From positions 11,420 through 46,103 of the forward strand of contig QAXH01005145.1 in assembly GCA_004335635.1 (NCBI GenBank): DNA of 34,684 nt. Reading direction: 5' to 3'. This DNA is from Chloromonas sp. AAM2 (lineage: Eukaryota > Chlorophyta > Chlorophyceae > Chlamydomonadales > Chlamydomonadaceae). Below, piece by piece: positions 20,111 through 34,684 of this stretch. The position numbers and the translations under genes were made by a program. Below the pieces are notes generated by a model, which saw only the letters and a program-made list of their open reading frames with translations, did not search any database and was not told the origin of the DNA. Each line of letters begins with the position of its first letter. Within the stretch, counting starts at the first letter, position 1.

Positions 20111-20383
20111 CAAGGCGAATAGCATGGGCTGAAGGAAGGCTGGCAACAAAACCGGCTGCCTAGGCATATGTCGAACACCAGAGAAAGGAAGCCTACAGCA
20201 GGCCAGGGTTCGGCTCGGTCCCTGCATCGAAATGTCTCTGGAAATCTCGTCTGATATATGAGAGTGTTTTCGGATCTGACATCTCAAGGGGGAGGTCCGC
20301 GCAAGAGTGGACTGTCTCCGCTGGGCAAGATGACAAGCAGTTAAATATGTGCAAGTGGACCTTGTGTACGGGGTGGGTGAACT

Positions 20384-20436
20384 CAATCAACACGAACTTG
20401 ATCAACGCAAACTCAATCAACGCAAACTCAATCACG
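20384..20436. repeat. Short tandem repeat, acgcaaactcaatca units
   Basis: Three to four imperfect copies of a 16-17-bp unit (caacgcaaactcaat / caacacgaacttgat). Confidence 0.75.
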
Positions 20437-21012
20437 TTGGGGGTTCCTGAAATTGTCAGTGTCCTGAAATTGAAACTCGCTACCCGACCGTTTCAAGGTT
20501 GATATGGCTCTTGAAGTTCATCCACAGGTGCCACTAGTCCAATGGCGTAGGCACACCTGCTATCGTTTTTATGTTTGGGCAGATCTGCCTGTGAGATCTG
20601 CCATTGTTTTTAGTTCTAGGCTCTGAGCAAATCTTCGATGCTGTGTAAATCTGCTGGCAACTGTAGGGGGCCTGTGTAGTGTCTCAGTAATGTCTGTCTA
20701 CAGGGCTGGTGATATGCAGCCCAGCTAATGTGCCACCCGTCGTTCGGTTGACAATGAACAAAGGAAAAGGAGGGGGTTACGGATACGACACGCAGTGGAG
20801 CATGGCTAGCTTTCATAGCAGCAGGTTGTGACGCAAATGGAAGCAGGAAGAGTGGAAAAGATCTCCACTGTCCAAAAACCATCAGCTTACATCAGAAAAG
20901 GCGTCACTCACCTCTAACTGAAGGTAGACAGATCAGTGGAAAGGTTTAGCAAGAAGCTGGCTGTAAGCAAGACAGCTGAACTAGACAGCTCAGTTTGTTG
21001 TTCAGTCTGCAG

Positions 21013-21150
21013 ATAGCCATGGGTGCCAACCAGGGTTTTAGGGCAGTGCACGTGAGAGCGGTTTCTAAGGACAGTCTGGCGGTTGAGACTCCCGAGGCAA
21101 CAGACTACGTGAAACTGCTGGACGTGCTGGCTGCTGTGCTACCCCGCTGA
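21013..21150 (+). pseudogene. Solitary duplicate of the cold-shock gene's last exon
   Basis: 138 bases after a tgcag acceptor, exactly the length of cold-shock exon 5 (9431-9294, minus), in inverted orientation and about 11.6 kb away. From the shared ATG to the TGA, 126 of 132 bases match; the frame and stop are intact. Protein changes relative to the parent are Lys to Asn, Ala to Thr and His to Tyr, plus two silent changes and the first two codons (Ile-Ala instead of Val-Val). I found no copies of exons 1-4 upstream. The intron sequence before the acceptor is unlike the parent's, so homology appears to stop at the splice site. Confidence 0.85.
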
Positions 21151-21260
21151 TCCTTTGCGGATACCACATGACACCTCATCGGTCAAACGCTTGCTTTTTG
21201 CAACCGCCCCTGCCCCATATGGCCAGGAAAAGGTGTTGAGAAGAACCGTGGGGGGCCCAA

Positions 21261-21322
21261 GCCCAACATGGAACCGAACTGCCCAACATGGAACCGAACT
21301 GCTCAACATGGAACCGAACTGC
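21261..21322 (+). repeat. 20-bp tandem repeat, three copies
   Basis: Three copies of ccaacatggaaccgaactgc, with one base change in the third, in the spacer after the duplicated exon. Confidence 0.95.
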
Positions 21323-21599
21323 CAAGGCTGACCTGAGTATTTCATTGGCATTACTACTCAACCTGGTACAATAAGTGCCAGAAACGTGAACGTTGAAGGG
21401 GTCGATTTGCGGTACCGTGGGTTAAGCCGCGAAAAGCTATGTAATGATGATGATGACACCGGTACAGCGTCAAATCCAGCTCCCGGCAGGCGGCCAGCAT
21501 TTACATGTCACCAATCAAAGATGCCACTCCCACATACCCAAGCATGTTTCAAATGAAGTAAAGTGGCCTGAGACAGTGTTATTGCTGATTATTTAGGCA

Positions 21600-21700
21600 G
21601 GGCGGGCTGGACGGCGGCCTGCCAGCCCCGCCTGGCGGCGGGCTGGCGGCCTCAGTAGATGTCATGGCGGCGGCACGGCGGCGGCATGCATGCAATTAAA
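21600..21700. repeat. GGCGG-rich imperfect repeats
   Basis: Irregular ggcgggctgg / ggcggcctgcc / ggcggcatg units. Similar tggcgg-rich DNA returns at 22213-22340, including the perfect hairpin ggcccgc-ttc-gcgggcc at 22267-22283. Confidence 0.7.
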
Positions 21701-21757
21701 CACTGTGCATGCATGCATTCAACCCGGACTGCAACCTGGACTGGTAGTGCAGCATGG

Positions 21758-22070
21758 CTCATGTGGCCGAGCTCAAACCAGGCTGTGTCAAACATAGGCT
21801 TCTGCTTTTGCTGCTGCTGCGTGAGCGCTGTGACGGCAGTCGCCTCCAGTGCCTGGTTGTGCAACACCTTGTAGAGGCCAGCAATGGCCCAGGGGCCCTG
21901 CATGGATTCCTTATGACCCTCTGACTTGGCATGCTCGGGCAGGGTGTTGAAGCGCAAGGAGCTGAATTCCCACAGCGTCTTACTGACTGCATGGGTGGCA
22001 CAAGAGCTTGTTGAGGACCATGTCTGCCCCAACCCAGTCCCTGTACCCATCCAGCCAGCGCTCTCTAATC
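21758..22070 (-). pseudogene. Frameshifted BED/TTF-type zinc-finger remnant (hAT-transposon-like)
   Basis: Minus-strand reading gives RERWLDGYRDW...LLCHPC in one frame, then SSLRFNTLPEHAKSEGHKES in the next, followed by a Gln-rich KPMFDTAWFELGHM stretch. The W..Y..W, C-x2-C, S.LRF.TL..H-x5-H layout is that of the BED/TTF-type zinc finger at the start of hAT-like transposase or related ORFs. The first frame stops just after C-x2-C, so a frameshift (or an unrecognised intron) separates the halves. No transposase core was found. The family link is pattern-based. Confidence 0.45.
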
Positions 22071-22266
22071 TTCCTTGGAAGTGGGTGTCTTGACTGGGAG
22101 CTTGAGTTCTGGCAGGGCATGGCGCGCGACGCGGGCTGGCACTTGTAGCAACCATTGTAACAGCCATTGTAACAAACAGCAAGACAGTCGTGTGGCGGAG
22201 GCAGTTGCAAAAACGGCGGCCAACTGGCGGGACAAATGGACCCAATGGCGGACAACATGGCGGCCT

Positions 22267-22283
22267 GGCCCGCTTCGCGGGCC
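22267..22283. other. Perfect GC palindrome with TTC loop
   Basis: ggcccgc-ttc-gcgggcc, a 7-bp perfect inverted repeat. A similar ccgcttcgcgg occurs near 23804. Such short GC hairpins are common in volvocalean organelle DNA; this one is in nuclear-looking DNA. Confidence 0.7.
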
Positions 22284-22540
22284 AATTTCGCCTGGCGGCG
22301 AGCTGCCAAAACCTGGCGGCCGCCGGAAAATGGCGGAACCGCCGCTTATCAAGAACACTGGCCTGAGACCTTGAGTTTATGCACTGGTCAGAGTCCTTAC
22401 AGCTGCATCTCACCGCATCGGACATATCCGCCTCGCCGACAAGGTCCTCAGCTCCAGGAACCCCATCCAAAGCTATAAAACTCCTGGAGATATGTGGCCA
22501 AAGCTACAAAACTCCTGGAAGACACAAAACTCCTGAAAAT

Positions 22541-22618
22541 CAGATTCCAGTCGCTCAAATTCAGATTTCAGTCGCTCGAATTCAGATTCCAGTCGCTCAC
22601 AATCAGATTCCAGTCGAC
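22541..22618 (+). repeat. 21-bp tandem repeat, four copies
   Basis: Units of cagattccagtcgctcaaatt type at about 22541, 22562, 22583 and 22604, preceded by three copies of aaaactcctg(g/a)a (22478-22537). Confidence 0.92.
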
Positions 22619-22892
22619 TCCCTGGGAGTGCATGACGCTCAGCGCAATACAATAGTCACAGTAAATTGTGCCAGGAGAATTACGGCGTTCCATACCAGTT
22701 ATGTTTTCGTGTCTCACTGCCTCTGGGCTAGAATACCCCGAGCCATGCTAACGGGGCCCGCCATCGGCGGCGGGCAGGGGCGGGCGCATGCGCGGCGCAG
22801 AAATGGGGCGTGCCAGGCTCGGCTGCCCGGACGCCCGGCGCCCCGCTGCCACAGCGCTCACTGATACCACACTGTCCTCCACAAAGCCACCT

Positions 22893-23000
22893 ACTTGTAC
22901 CTGCCACAAGATTTCGAAGGGGTTCCTGGTTGCCTTGGCTGGTTGTGCTTTCGCCCCTTAGGGCGCCTCTCCCCACAGTTGGGGCAAACACCCACATCCG
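22893..23000 (-). other. Possible zinc-ribbon-like coding fragment
   Basis: The minus strand reads VGVCPNCGERRPKGRKHNQP followed by SKSCGRYK and a stop. The C-x2-CG ... CG pattern resembles a small metal-binding motif. There is no recognisable continuation, so this may be a relic of a mobile element or chance. Confidence 0.25.
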
Positions 23001-24326
23001 TGCCGATTGGAATGGCTGCCCGTGAGCCAGGTGGTAGACGTCCATTGCCTTGGTTCTTGGAAGTGCCAGCTCCTGCTGCGCCCTTGTGTGCTGCTTGCTT
23101 GCGGCCGTCTTCCATGACCCTGTTGTTGCCAGCGGTGGCTGTAGGAAGCATACATGTGATACAGCCCGTGCATCAGACAGGTCATGTAGCTTACGCGATG
23201 AATGGTATTCAGAGCACGCGGGATTTCTCTACTATGATAAGAAACCGTGGCGTCGCCATTTTCCTGGATTCGTGCTTCTGTCCTCTGGTGATTTTGTCGG
23301 CGCGACTCTGCCTCAGAACATGTGCCGCTTCTCACCGGCTTCCAATGAGCGTTGCCGTGCTCAAGCGCGGCAGCCTAAAGGAGTACTAGTCGTTTCCATG
23401 CCGCTCACCTTTCAGTGACGCGCCTCCGTTTCAGGCCCACGCGGAATACCACTCATACTCATGCGCTGTGTGACCCTCACAAACAAACACACAGTCAGCA
23501 CATTTTAAAACAAGTTGAAGAGGGACAGAACCCAGGGCCACGAGCACTGCGTATGTGAAACAGTGGGCTGAATTCTTGAGTCAGGGTGTGCAAGCCATAG
23601 GTGCAGGGAAGCCTCCATCCTGTGCCCTGGGGTGGTGCCAGCCAAACTCAAGCATCACCGCCCTTACAAGTGCACCCATGCTTTGCTTCCCACACTCGCT
23701 TGCTAATGCGCTACTTAATGCAGCCGACCTGACACGCCTGGTCCTTGAACGTTCTTGAAATAGGGCTAGAGAGAATGACGACTTGAATTTTTGCCGTGGC
23801 ACCGCTTCGCGGCCCACGTACTTGTCTGTTACGTAACCGCACGAGTGTGTCTGAGAGTGTGTCTGAGAGTGAGTGAGCCTTGGTGCGGGCTGGACACTGA
23901 ATGCATGGCACGCAACTACACCACATGCATGGAAAAAAACACGCATCCTGCTTGACATGTGACATGTTATGTCTGACTCACTCTGCTTCTTCCGACTTGG
24001 CCCAGTTGTCTGTTATGTAACCCCTGTTACGTAACCGCTCAGGCTGCAGGAGCCCCCTGTTGATTATAAATGTCAACAAGGCGCCTTGCAAACTGGACGC
24101 TGCACCTCCTGTTGTTTATTCAGCACTTTGTCAACACTTCAAACTGTTGGACTGTACATTCTCGCTTCATCTGCACGATTAGCCCTTGTTTCTTGCATCC
24201 ATCGTTGTTCCTTCATTTTCTTTGATACGAACAACATGCAGCTTCCAAAGGCCGCTGCAGGTAAACCGCGCTGCGATCGGGTCTGCGATCAAAAAGCTTC
24301 TAGAACACCCTCAGAACATCAGCCAA
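23000..24326. other. Gene-poor spacer upstream of the first OPR gene
   Basis: No gene recognised. It holds short repeats (gtgtctgagagtgtgtctga near 23845-23875; tgttacgtaaccgc at about 23827 and 24025). The 5' end of the OPR gene should lie near its right end: a frame continuous with OPR exon 1 is open from about 24186 but has no ATG until 24327. Confidence 0.45.
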
Positions 24327-30319
<5,993 letters not shown>

Positions 30320-31640
30320 AGAGGGAGACCAATTGCTGGTTAGGAGCCAAACCCACCGTTAGGAGGTACACCAAACACACATACAACAGGGGCTCCCCTC
30401 ATGCGATGAAACTGGGTGCTTGCAAGCCATGCCTGAGATGAGGCTGGATACTGCCCCAGCCCGCCCCTTCCCTACACTGCACAATTCAGACACTCAATGG
30501 CCAGGACATAGTCGCCGTCCTAAATCGGAGCACACTAAAAATTACCAAATGCAAGGCACAACTGCCACCCAAGCATTGGAACCAATGCGGTCAAGTACAC
30601 AAGGCTGGGGTGGGCGGCTTGCACGTCTCTGAGTCTCTGGGAGCAGTCAGCACTCTTTCGTTCGCTCATTTCATTCGTTCACAAGAAAAGAGCAGGGATG
30701 GACCAAAAGACTTGCACTCTGTTAAGAGAGCAGTCAGCACTCTTTCTATCATGAACGCAAAACTTCCAGAAAACCATGGTCGCCGATGATGCGGCATTCA
30801 GACCACCATTGTCATAGCTGCTGCCTGAGGCACGTTGCAATCAGTGGACTGGCAACCAGTGGTCTGTGGCCCCCAGGCACGTGTCAGATCACGTGCTGGC
30901 ATCCTCAGTGTTACTTTTCATATACTAGCAACAGGGCTCGTCCTTTGCACCAGGCACACTTAACCTTAATCAATCCTATCATGCAATCAGTCAGAAAACC
31001 GACCGGCGATTGCTGGGGTGAAAGTTGTTTGTCCTCCCTTTTAGTATTATTTATTTCAGCGTGTCAATTGTTTTAATTCAAGCTGAGTGAAGGCACTGAT
31101 AGTATGAGTAAAATGACGCACAAGCTGACCAATCGGCTGCACGACTATGGTGTGTGTGAATGAAGGACATTCCATGATGTGCTATTAGTTTTGCTATTAG
31201 TTTTGCTATTGGTTTTGCTATTGCTGTTGGAACTGCGGTACAGACAGCTTGTGGAAACACGACTGGTGCGAACATGGTGGACAGGGGACGGAGCGTGCAA
31301 CAAGAGTTGGAGTGCGACTGTTTAGTGTCAGTTCCAGGGCCGCTCTGACAGGGCCGCTCTGGCAGGGCCGCTCTGGCAGGGCCGCTCTGGCAGGGCCTCT
31401 CTGGCAGGGCCGCTCTGACAGGGCCGCTCTGGCAGGGCCGGCCTGAGACAGGCGTCTCAGTTGGCATGGCATGTGAATGAATTGGTAAACGCTAAGCTAT
31501 GTGGACTGCGAGTGTGCAAGCAGCCCATTCTATAAGTGTTATACAATGGTTCATGCTGAGTAAGTATGATGACTACGCCAAGCTATGTGGACTGCTCCGG
31601 GTCGGTGGCCCTTTCAGTACCTGCTGTGAAGGACTCTGTC
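30320..31640. other. Spacer after the first OPR gene
   Basis: No gene recognised. It should include the OPR 3' UTR. It contains the 19-mer gagcagtcagcactctttc twice (about 30639 and 30727), a four-unit gctattagttttgctattgg array (about 31180-31222) and the 14-bp minisatellite. Confidence 0.5.
31337..31443 (+). repeat. 14-bp minisatellite, about 7.5 copies
   Basis: Units of cagggccgctctgg with rare changes (gac for ggc, tct for cgct). The 14-bp period gives a 14-residue (42-bp) repeat in any translated frame, which explains the open frames there. Confidence 0.95.
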
Positions 31641-31764
31641 ATTCCCTGATGGAGCCTGATTGACGTGTCGGTTGATGGACACATTCACACATGCAAAAAA
31701 AAAGTTTGCCAGTTCTGGGACAATTCCTGGGAACAGGTCTGTAATACCGCCAGGAACCATTTTG

Positions 31765-32100
31765 TATCAGCAAAACGAAAGTCTCTCTGTCGGTGCTGCA
31801 ATATTGGATGTGGCCAAGACCTTGGTGTACGATTTTCACTACGGTCACATGATGGACAAGTATGGGCATGAGCGCTGCAGGCTGCTGTTCACGGATACCG
31901 ACAGCCTCTGCAACCATGTGCGGACCAACGACCGTGTGTGCGGACATTGCTGTGAACAAGGACAAGTTTGACATGAGTGGGTGTGCCCCAACCCACCCCA
32001 TGCATGATCCCAGCGACGCACGGGTGCCAGGCAAGTTCAAGGATGAGATCCATGGCAAAGTTTTTTTGCGTGACTCTGGAGAGTGCTTTTGCACCCGCGC
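31765..32100 (+). pseudogene. Family-B DNA polymerase fragment, Polinton/Maverick-like, frameshifted
   Basis: The first frame reads VGAAILDVAKTLVYDFHY and KYGHERCRLLFTDTDSL; the LSKTLMYDFHY-type helix followed by a (Y/F)TDTDSL motif C is characteristic of protein-primed family-B polymerases of Polintons, virophages and related elements. The two catalytic-position aspartates of motif C lie at 31894-31905. The next frame continues with DIAVNKDKFDMSGCAPTHPM and then GKFKDE, matching the segment that follows motif C in these enzymes. The frame changes at about 31930-31950. Neither the upstream exonuclease and palm motifs nor other Polinton genes (capsid, ATPase, integrase) were seen nearby, so this is a small relic. 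It is not known whether the source was a Polinton or a polinton-like virus. Confidence 0.72.
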
Positions 32101-32140
32101 AAGTGGCTGGGTTCGTGCTGTAGTCATGTATGTGTAAGCC

Positions 32141-32152
32141 CAACTTTGTCTG

Positions 32153-32190
<38 letters not shown>

Positions 32191-33259
32191 TTATGTCTGC
32201 ATGTGGCCGGCAGGTGCTTGCAGATTTGTACATGGATGTAACCGCCTGTGAATGATCAGTACATGTGCGAGAGGACCAGGCAAAGCATTAAGAGACTATA
32301 GCAGGGCCTGGATACCCACAATCACTACTATTAGGGAACTTTTGTTTCTGGCTGTCCAGTTGGTGTATCAGTCAGCCATTCGAGGTTCGAACTGTCTGGT
32401 AAATAAAGGGATCAGCCTGCCCAACTCTCTGTAAACCAGGGTAGCAACCAGGCCTCAACCTGAGCTGCACCTAGAGTCCATACAAGCCCAGGGCATTCGT
32501 TTTCACTGCAGGTGTCCATGAAGTCCGCATGGGCAAACGGCCTGTGCATTCCGCATGAGTAAAGGGCGCAGGCTGGTCACATGTCTTCCGCATAAAGCGG
32601 ACGCATGTGGCTGTTCATGTGGACATGCCCCCAGGAGGGGCACTGCACTAACAATCACCACACGAATCAGCTGCCTAGACCGAACGCAGCACGAGTTGCT
32701 CGCGAGATGGTCAAAGCCACAGGGCATGGCCGAACCAGACAATCAACGTTCGAAGTCCACTCATGTGCAACGTTGCGCAGTTCACGGTCAAACCTGACAC
32801 ACCGATAAACGTTTGAAACGCACTCTGCTCTTCTTATACGTTTGCTCGCCATAGGCCAGCCCTCTCAAGTCAGAACATCTCAAACGAAAACCAGTACCAA
32901 CCCAAGGCATCGCCGATTGAAGAGCCTAGTAGACTGCTGATAAACACGTCTCTGCTGCAAATCCGCCATCGCCATGGCTCTGAGGCAAGCTGCAGGTGGG
33001 CAGTGACATCTGCAAGATCAACGCTGGCAATGTGTGGGGAACACCGCTCAGCCAATGACAATCCCCAGACTGAGTACGGCATTACGTTGCACTTTGCGCT
33101 CAGGCACGTGTCCCAGGACCACAACATTCCAGTGTCGTGCCCAAAGGTAATGAAGACCCTGAAGGTATCCATTCAGCCGCACAAGGTTCTTGATTTTCTC
33201 ATCTCATGGTCATCAGCTTCTTTCCTGATTGCAGCATCAGCACAGCCCAGCGAACCAAC
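32141..33259. other. Spacer before the second OPR gene
   Basis: No gene recognised. It holds the (ATC)n tract and otherwise unremarkable sequence. A tgattgcag acceptor-like site at about 33226-33234 may mark an intron in the 5' UTR, or an earlier exon of the second OPR gene that I could not locate. Confidence 0.45.
32153..32187. repeat. (ATC)n microsatellite
   Basis: Eleven or so perfect atc units just after the polymerase relic. Confidence 0.97.
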
Positions 33260-34305
33260 ATGCAGACGACCCAAGCCGCTCCCTTGTTCTCGCCTTTCAA
33301 GCTGGGACGGTTTGAGCTGGCTCATCGCATGGTGAGTGAGTACATCGTACGAACGCGAGTTGCGCTGACGCCAAAAGTTGTGCTGAACGCTGGCCACGCA
33401 TTCCAATGGGCTTGATGGCAAGCGCTGGCTGAACCTGCCAGAGTGCACACGCAGATCTTTTCTTGCTTTCCAACGCATAACCTTGAGCAAGTACATCTTT
33501 TTGTTCAGGTTTATCATAGTTAGGTTCGGTTGCTCAGAGATTCAGGGTTACGGTTAGCATTTGGACTAGATGCCTGCGTCTAAGAACTAAGGACGTTTCC
33601 GAACCTTGGCACTGGCAGAGCAACAGTGATCATGCAAGTGCATGCATGACAGCCTTCATGCCCAACACGCCCCATGCAGATTTATGCGCCCTTGACCCGT
33701 AACAGAGGCACCGTCGACAATGTGGCACAACCTATTATGGGCGAGGTGAGGCAGCCAACACAATCCAACATTTGGTTGGCTGCATGCTATTGCGCCAGCG
33801 GTGCTTCGGGCCTCATGCCGCTACATCGCATGGCATGCGTTTGTAATGCTTACGTCAGTGCATGGCTTTGCTACAGGCTCTCCTGTGCGCAGTTAGCCAA
33901 GGCCCACACACTTTATGTTGGTTTCTAGTGCACCCCTTCATGCCACGCACACCCGGCACATGCAATGCATAACCTGGGCTGCACACCACACCGACGTCGG
34001 CACTGTACCCGGGTTGCAAACAAACATCCCCACAACCTCATCTCCGTCCTCTCTTTATTATCCATCCCTGAACCCCACTTCGCCCAAGAACCTAGAGTCG
34101 TCTGCAGAGTCAACACATGTCAACACATGCCTGTTTACATCAGGGATGCCGTCATGGGACACAGAACAGGATGGCACTGCCCTGACATGACCTGAGAGCG
34201 CAAAGCAGTCACTGTTTCATTGCATGCGCAGTACTATGCGCAGCGCTCCACTGCCGGCGGCCTCCTGATTTCGGAGGCCACGTACGTAAACCCCGAGAGC
34301 AGCGG
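33260..34305 (+). CDS. OPR: Second OPR/old yellow enzyme gene, 5' part (runs off right edge)
   Basis: Tandem paralogue of the 24327-30319 gene. Exons: 33260-33331 (from the in-frame ATG; may extend upstream to an acceptor near 33234), 33680-33745 and 34232-34305. The products match OPR exons 2-4: PLFSPFKLGRFELAHRM, YAPLTRNRGTVDNVAQPIMG, YYAQRSTAGGLLISEAT. The intron positions and phases (0, 0 and 2) are the same as in the first gene, and the first donor region is nearly identical (catggtgagtgag). The catalytic region lies beyond the window. The N-terminus, if it starts at this ATG, lacks the 25-residue leader of the first gene. An intact frame and conserved splice sites suggest a functional gene. 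Confidence 0.85.
34132..34196 (+). repeat. Dispersed repeat family 1, diverged copy
   Basis: tgtttacatcagggatgccg, tcatgggacacagaacagga, tggcactgccctgacatgac; same layout as 27980 with several changes. It ends about 35 bases before exon 3 of the second OPR gene. Confidence 0.7.
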
Positions 34306-34484
34306 GTGAGTGCCATTCATGCATGGGCGTGCGTGAAGCATGCATGTTGTGTGCGCAAGAGTGCAAGTTCTCCAATGTGCGCATGGGGACCCGTTCAATA
34401 AGTGTGGCTAGTACATCTGCAATTCGTCATCCATACTACTACATGTTGCGTGAGCCATGACACCCACTGTGTCCAGGTGTGGGT

Positions 34485-34684
34485 GAGGCAAGCATGTTGT
34501 GTGATGCATGCATGTTGTGTGATGCATGCATGTTGTGTGAAGCATGCATAGTGCGACCCATGCCGATTCTGTGAACAATGCAGTGTGTGTGACCCATGCC
34601 CACATGTGCACTATGTAATCCATGCGCATGCACCCAGTGCACTATGTAATCCATGCGCATGCACCCAGTGCACTATGTAATCCA
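34485..34684 (+). repeat. Intronic tandem repeats, 20-bp and 31-bp units, to the right edge
   Basis: First three copies of gcatgttgtgtgatgcatgc-type 20-bp units, then a 31-bp unit (tgcactatgtaatccatgcg, catgcacccag) in two full copies plus a partial one cut by the window end. Confidence 0.92.

Larger units (their letters stand above)
19944..21012. other. Non-coding, repeat-bearing spacer after the antiporter gene
   Basis: No gene recognised. It contains a diverged family 1 repeat (20028-20110) and a short tandem of caacgcaaactcaat units (20384-20436). The last 30 bases, ending in a tgcag acceptor-like site, precede the duplicated cold-shock exon. Confidence 0.5.

Noticed and set aside
31078..31472. 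Ala/Arg/Pro-rich open frames of 84-129 codons
   Set aside because: Produced by the 14-bp minisatellite, which gives a 14-residue repeat in every frame.
32380..32420. tRNA-like B box (ggttcgaac)
   Set aside because: No matching A box at a suitable distance and no cloverleaf could be drawn.

Overview
The window reads as nuclear DNA of a unicellular eukaryote, most likely a chlorophyte green alga and plausibly a chlamydomonadalean such as Haematococcus or a relative. The evidence is many short exons (25-320 nt) bounded by gtgagt/gtaagt-type donors and gcag acceptors, proteins of the plant/algal type (a CHX-like antiporter, 12-oxophytodienoate-reductase-like enzymes, a plant-like RAE1), and dense microsatellites, minisatellites and short dispersed repeats. 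There is no prokaryotic operon structure. The species is an inference; nothing in the window names it. Exon models were built by hand from reading frame, splice consensus and phase continuity.

Layout, left to right. (1) 60-2638, minus strand: 3' part of a Pro/His/Gln-rich low-complexity gene that runs off the left edge, with a 36-bp coding minisatellite. (2) 4534-7704, plus: a complete six-exon RAE1/Gle2 WD40 mRNA-export factor of 354 residues, with a diverged duplicate of the start of exon 3 just upstream of that exon. (3) 9294-11480, minus: a five-exon cold-shock-domain protein of about 227 residues. (4) 13813-19943, plus: a 12-exon CPA2 (KefB/CHX-type) cation/H+ antiporter of about 491 residues, divergent from the cold-shock gene. 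(5) 19944-24326: repeat-rich stretch holding an intact inverted copy of the cold-shock gene's last exon and decayed zinc-finger/transposon-like sequence. (6) 24327-30319, plus: a 14-exon old-yellow-enzyme/OPR-family flavin reductase of about 401 residues. (7) 30320-33259: spacer with a 14-bp minisatellite and a frameshifted piece of a Polinton/Maverick-like family-B DNA polymerase. (8) 33260 to the right edge, plus: the first exons of a second, tandem OPR gene with the same intron positions and phases.

The genes look like independent housekeeping or metabolic loci, not one pathway. The notable themes are partial gene and exon duplication (RAE1 exon 3, the cold-shock terminal exon, the tandem OPR genes) and heavy colonisation of introns by at least two short dispersed repeat families and by minisatellites. 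I found no CRISPR array, no rRNA, and no tRNA I could defend.
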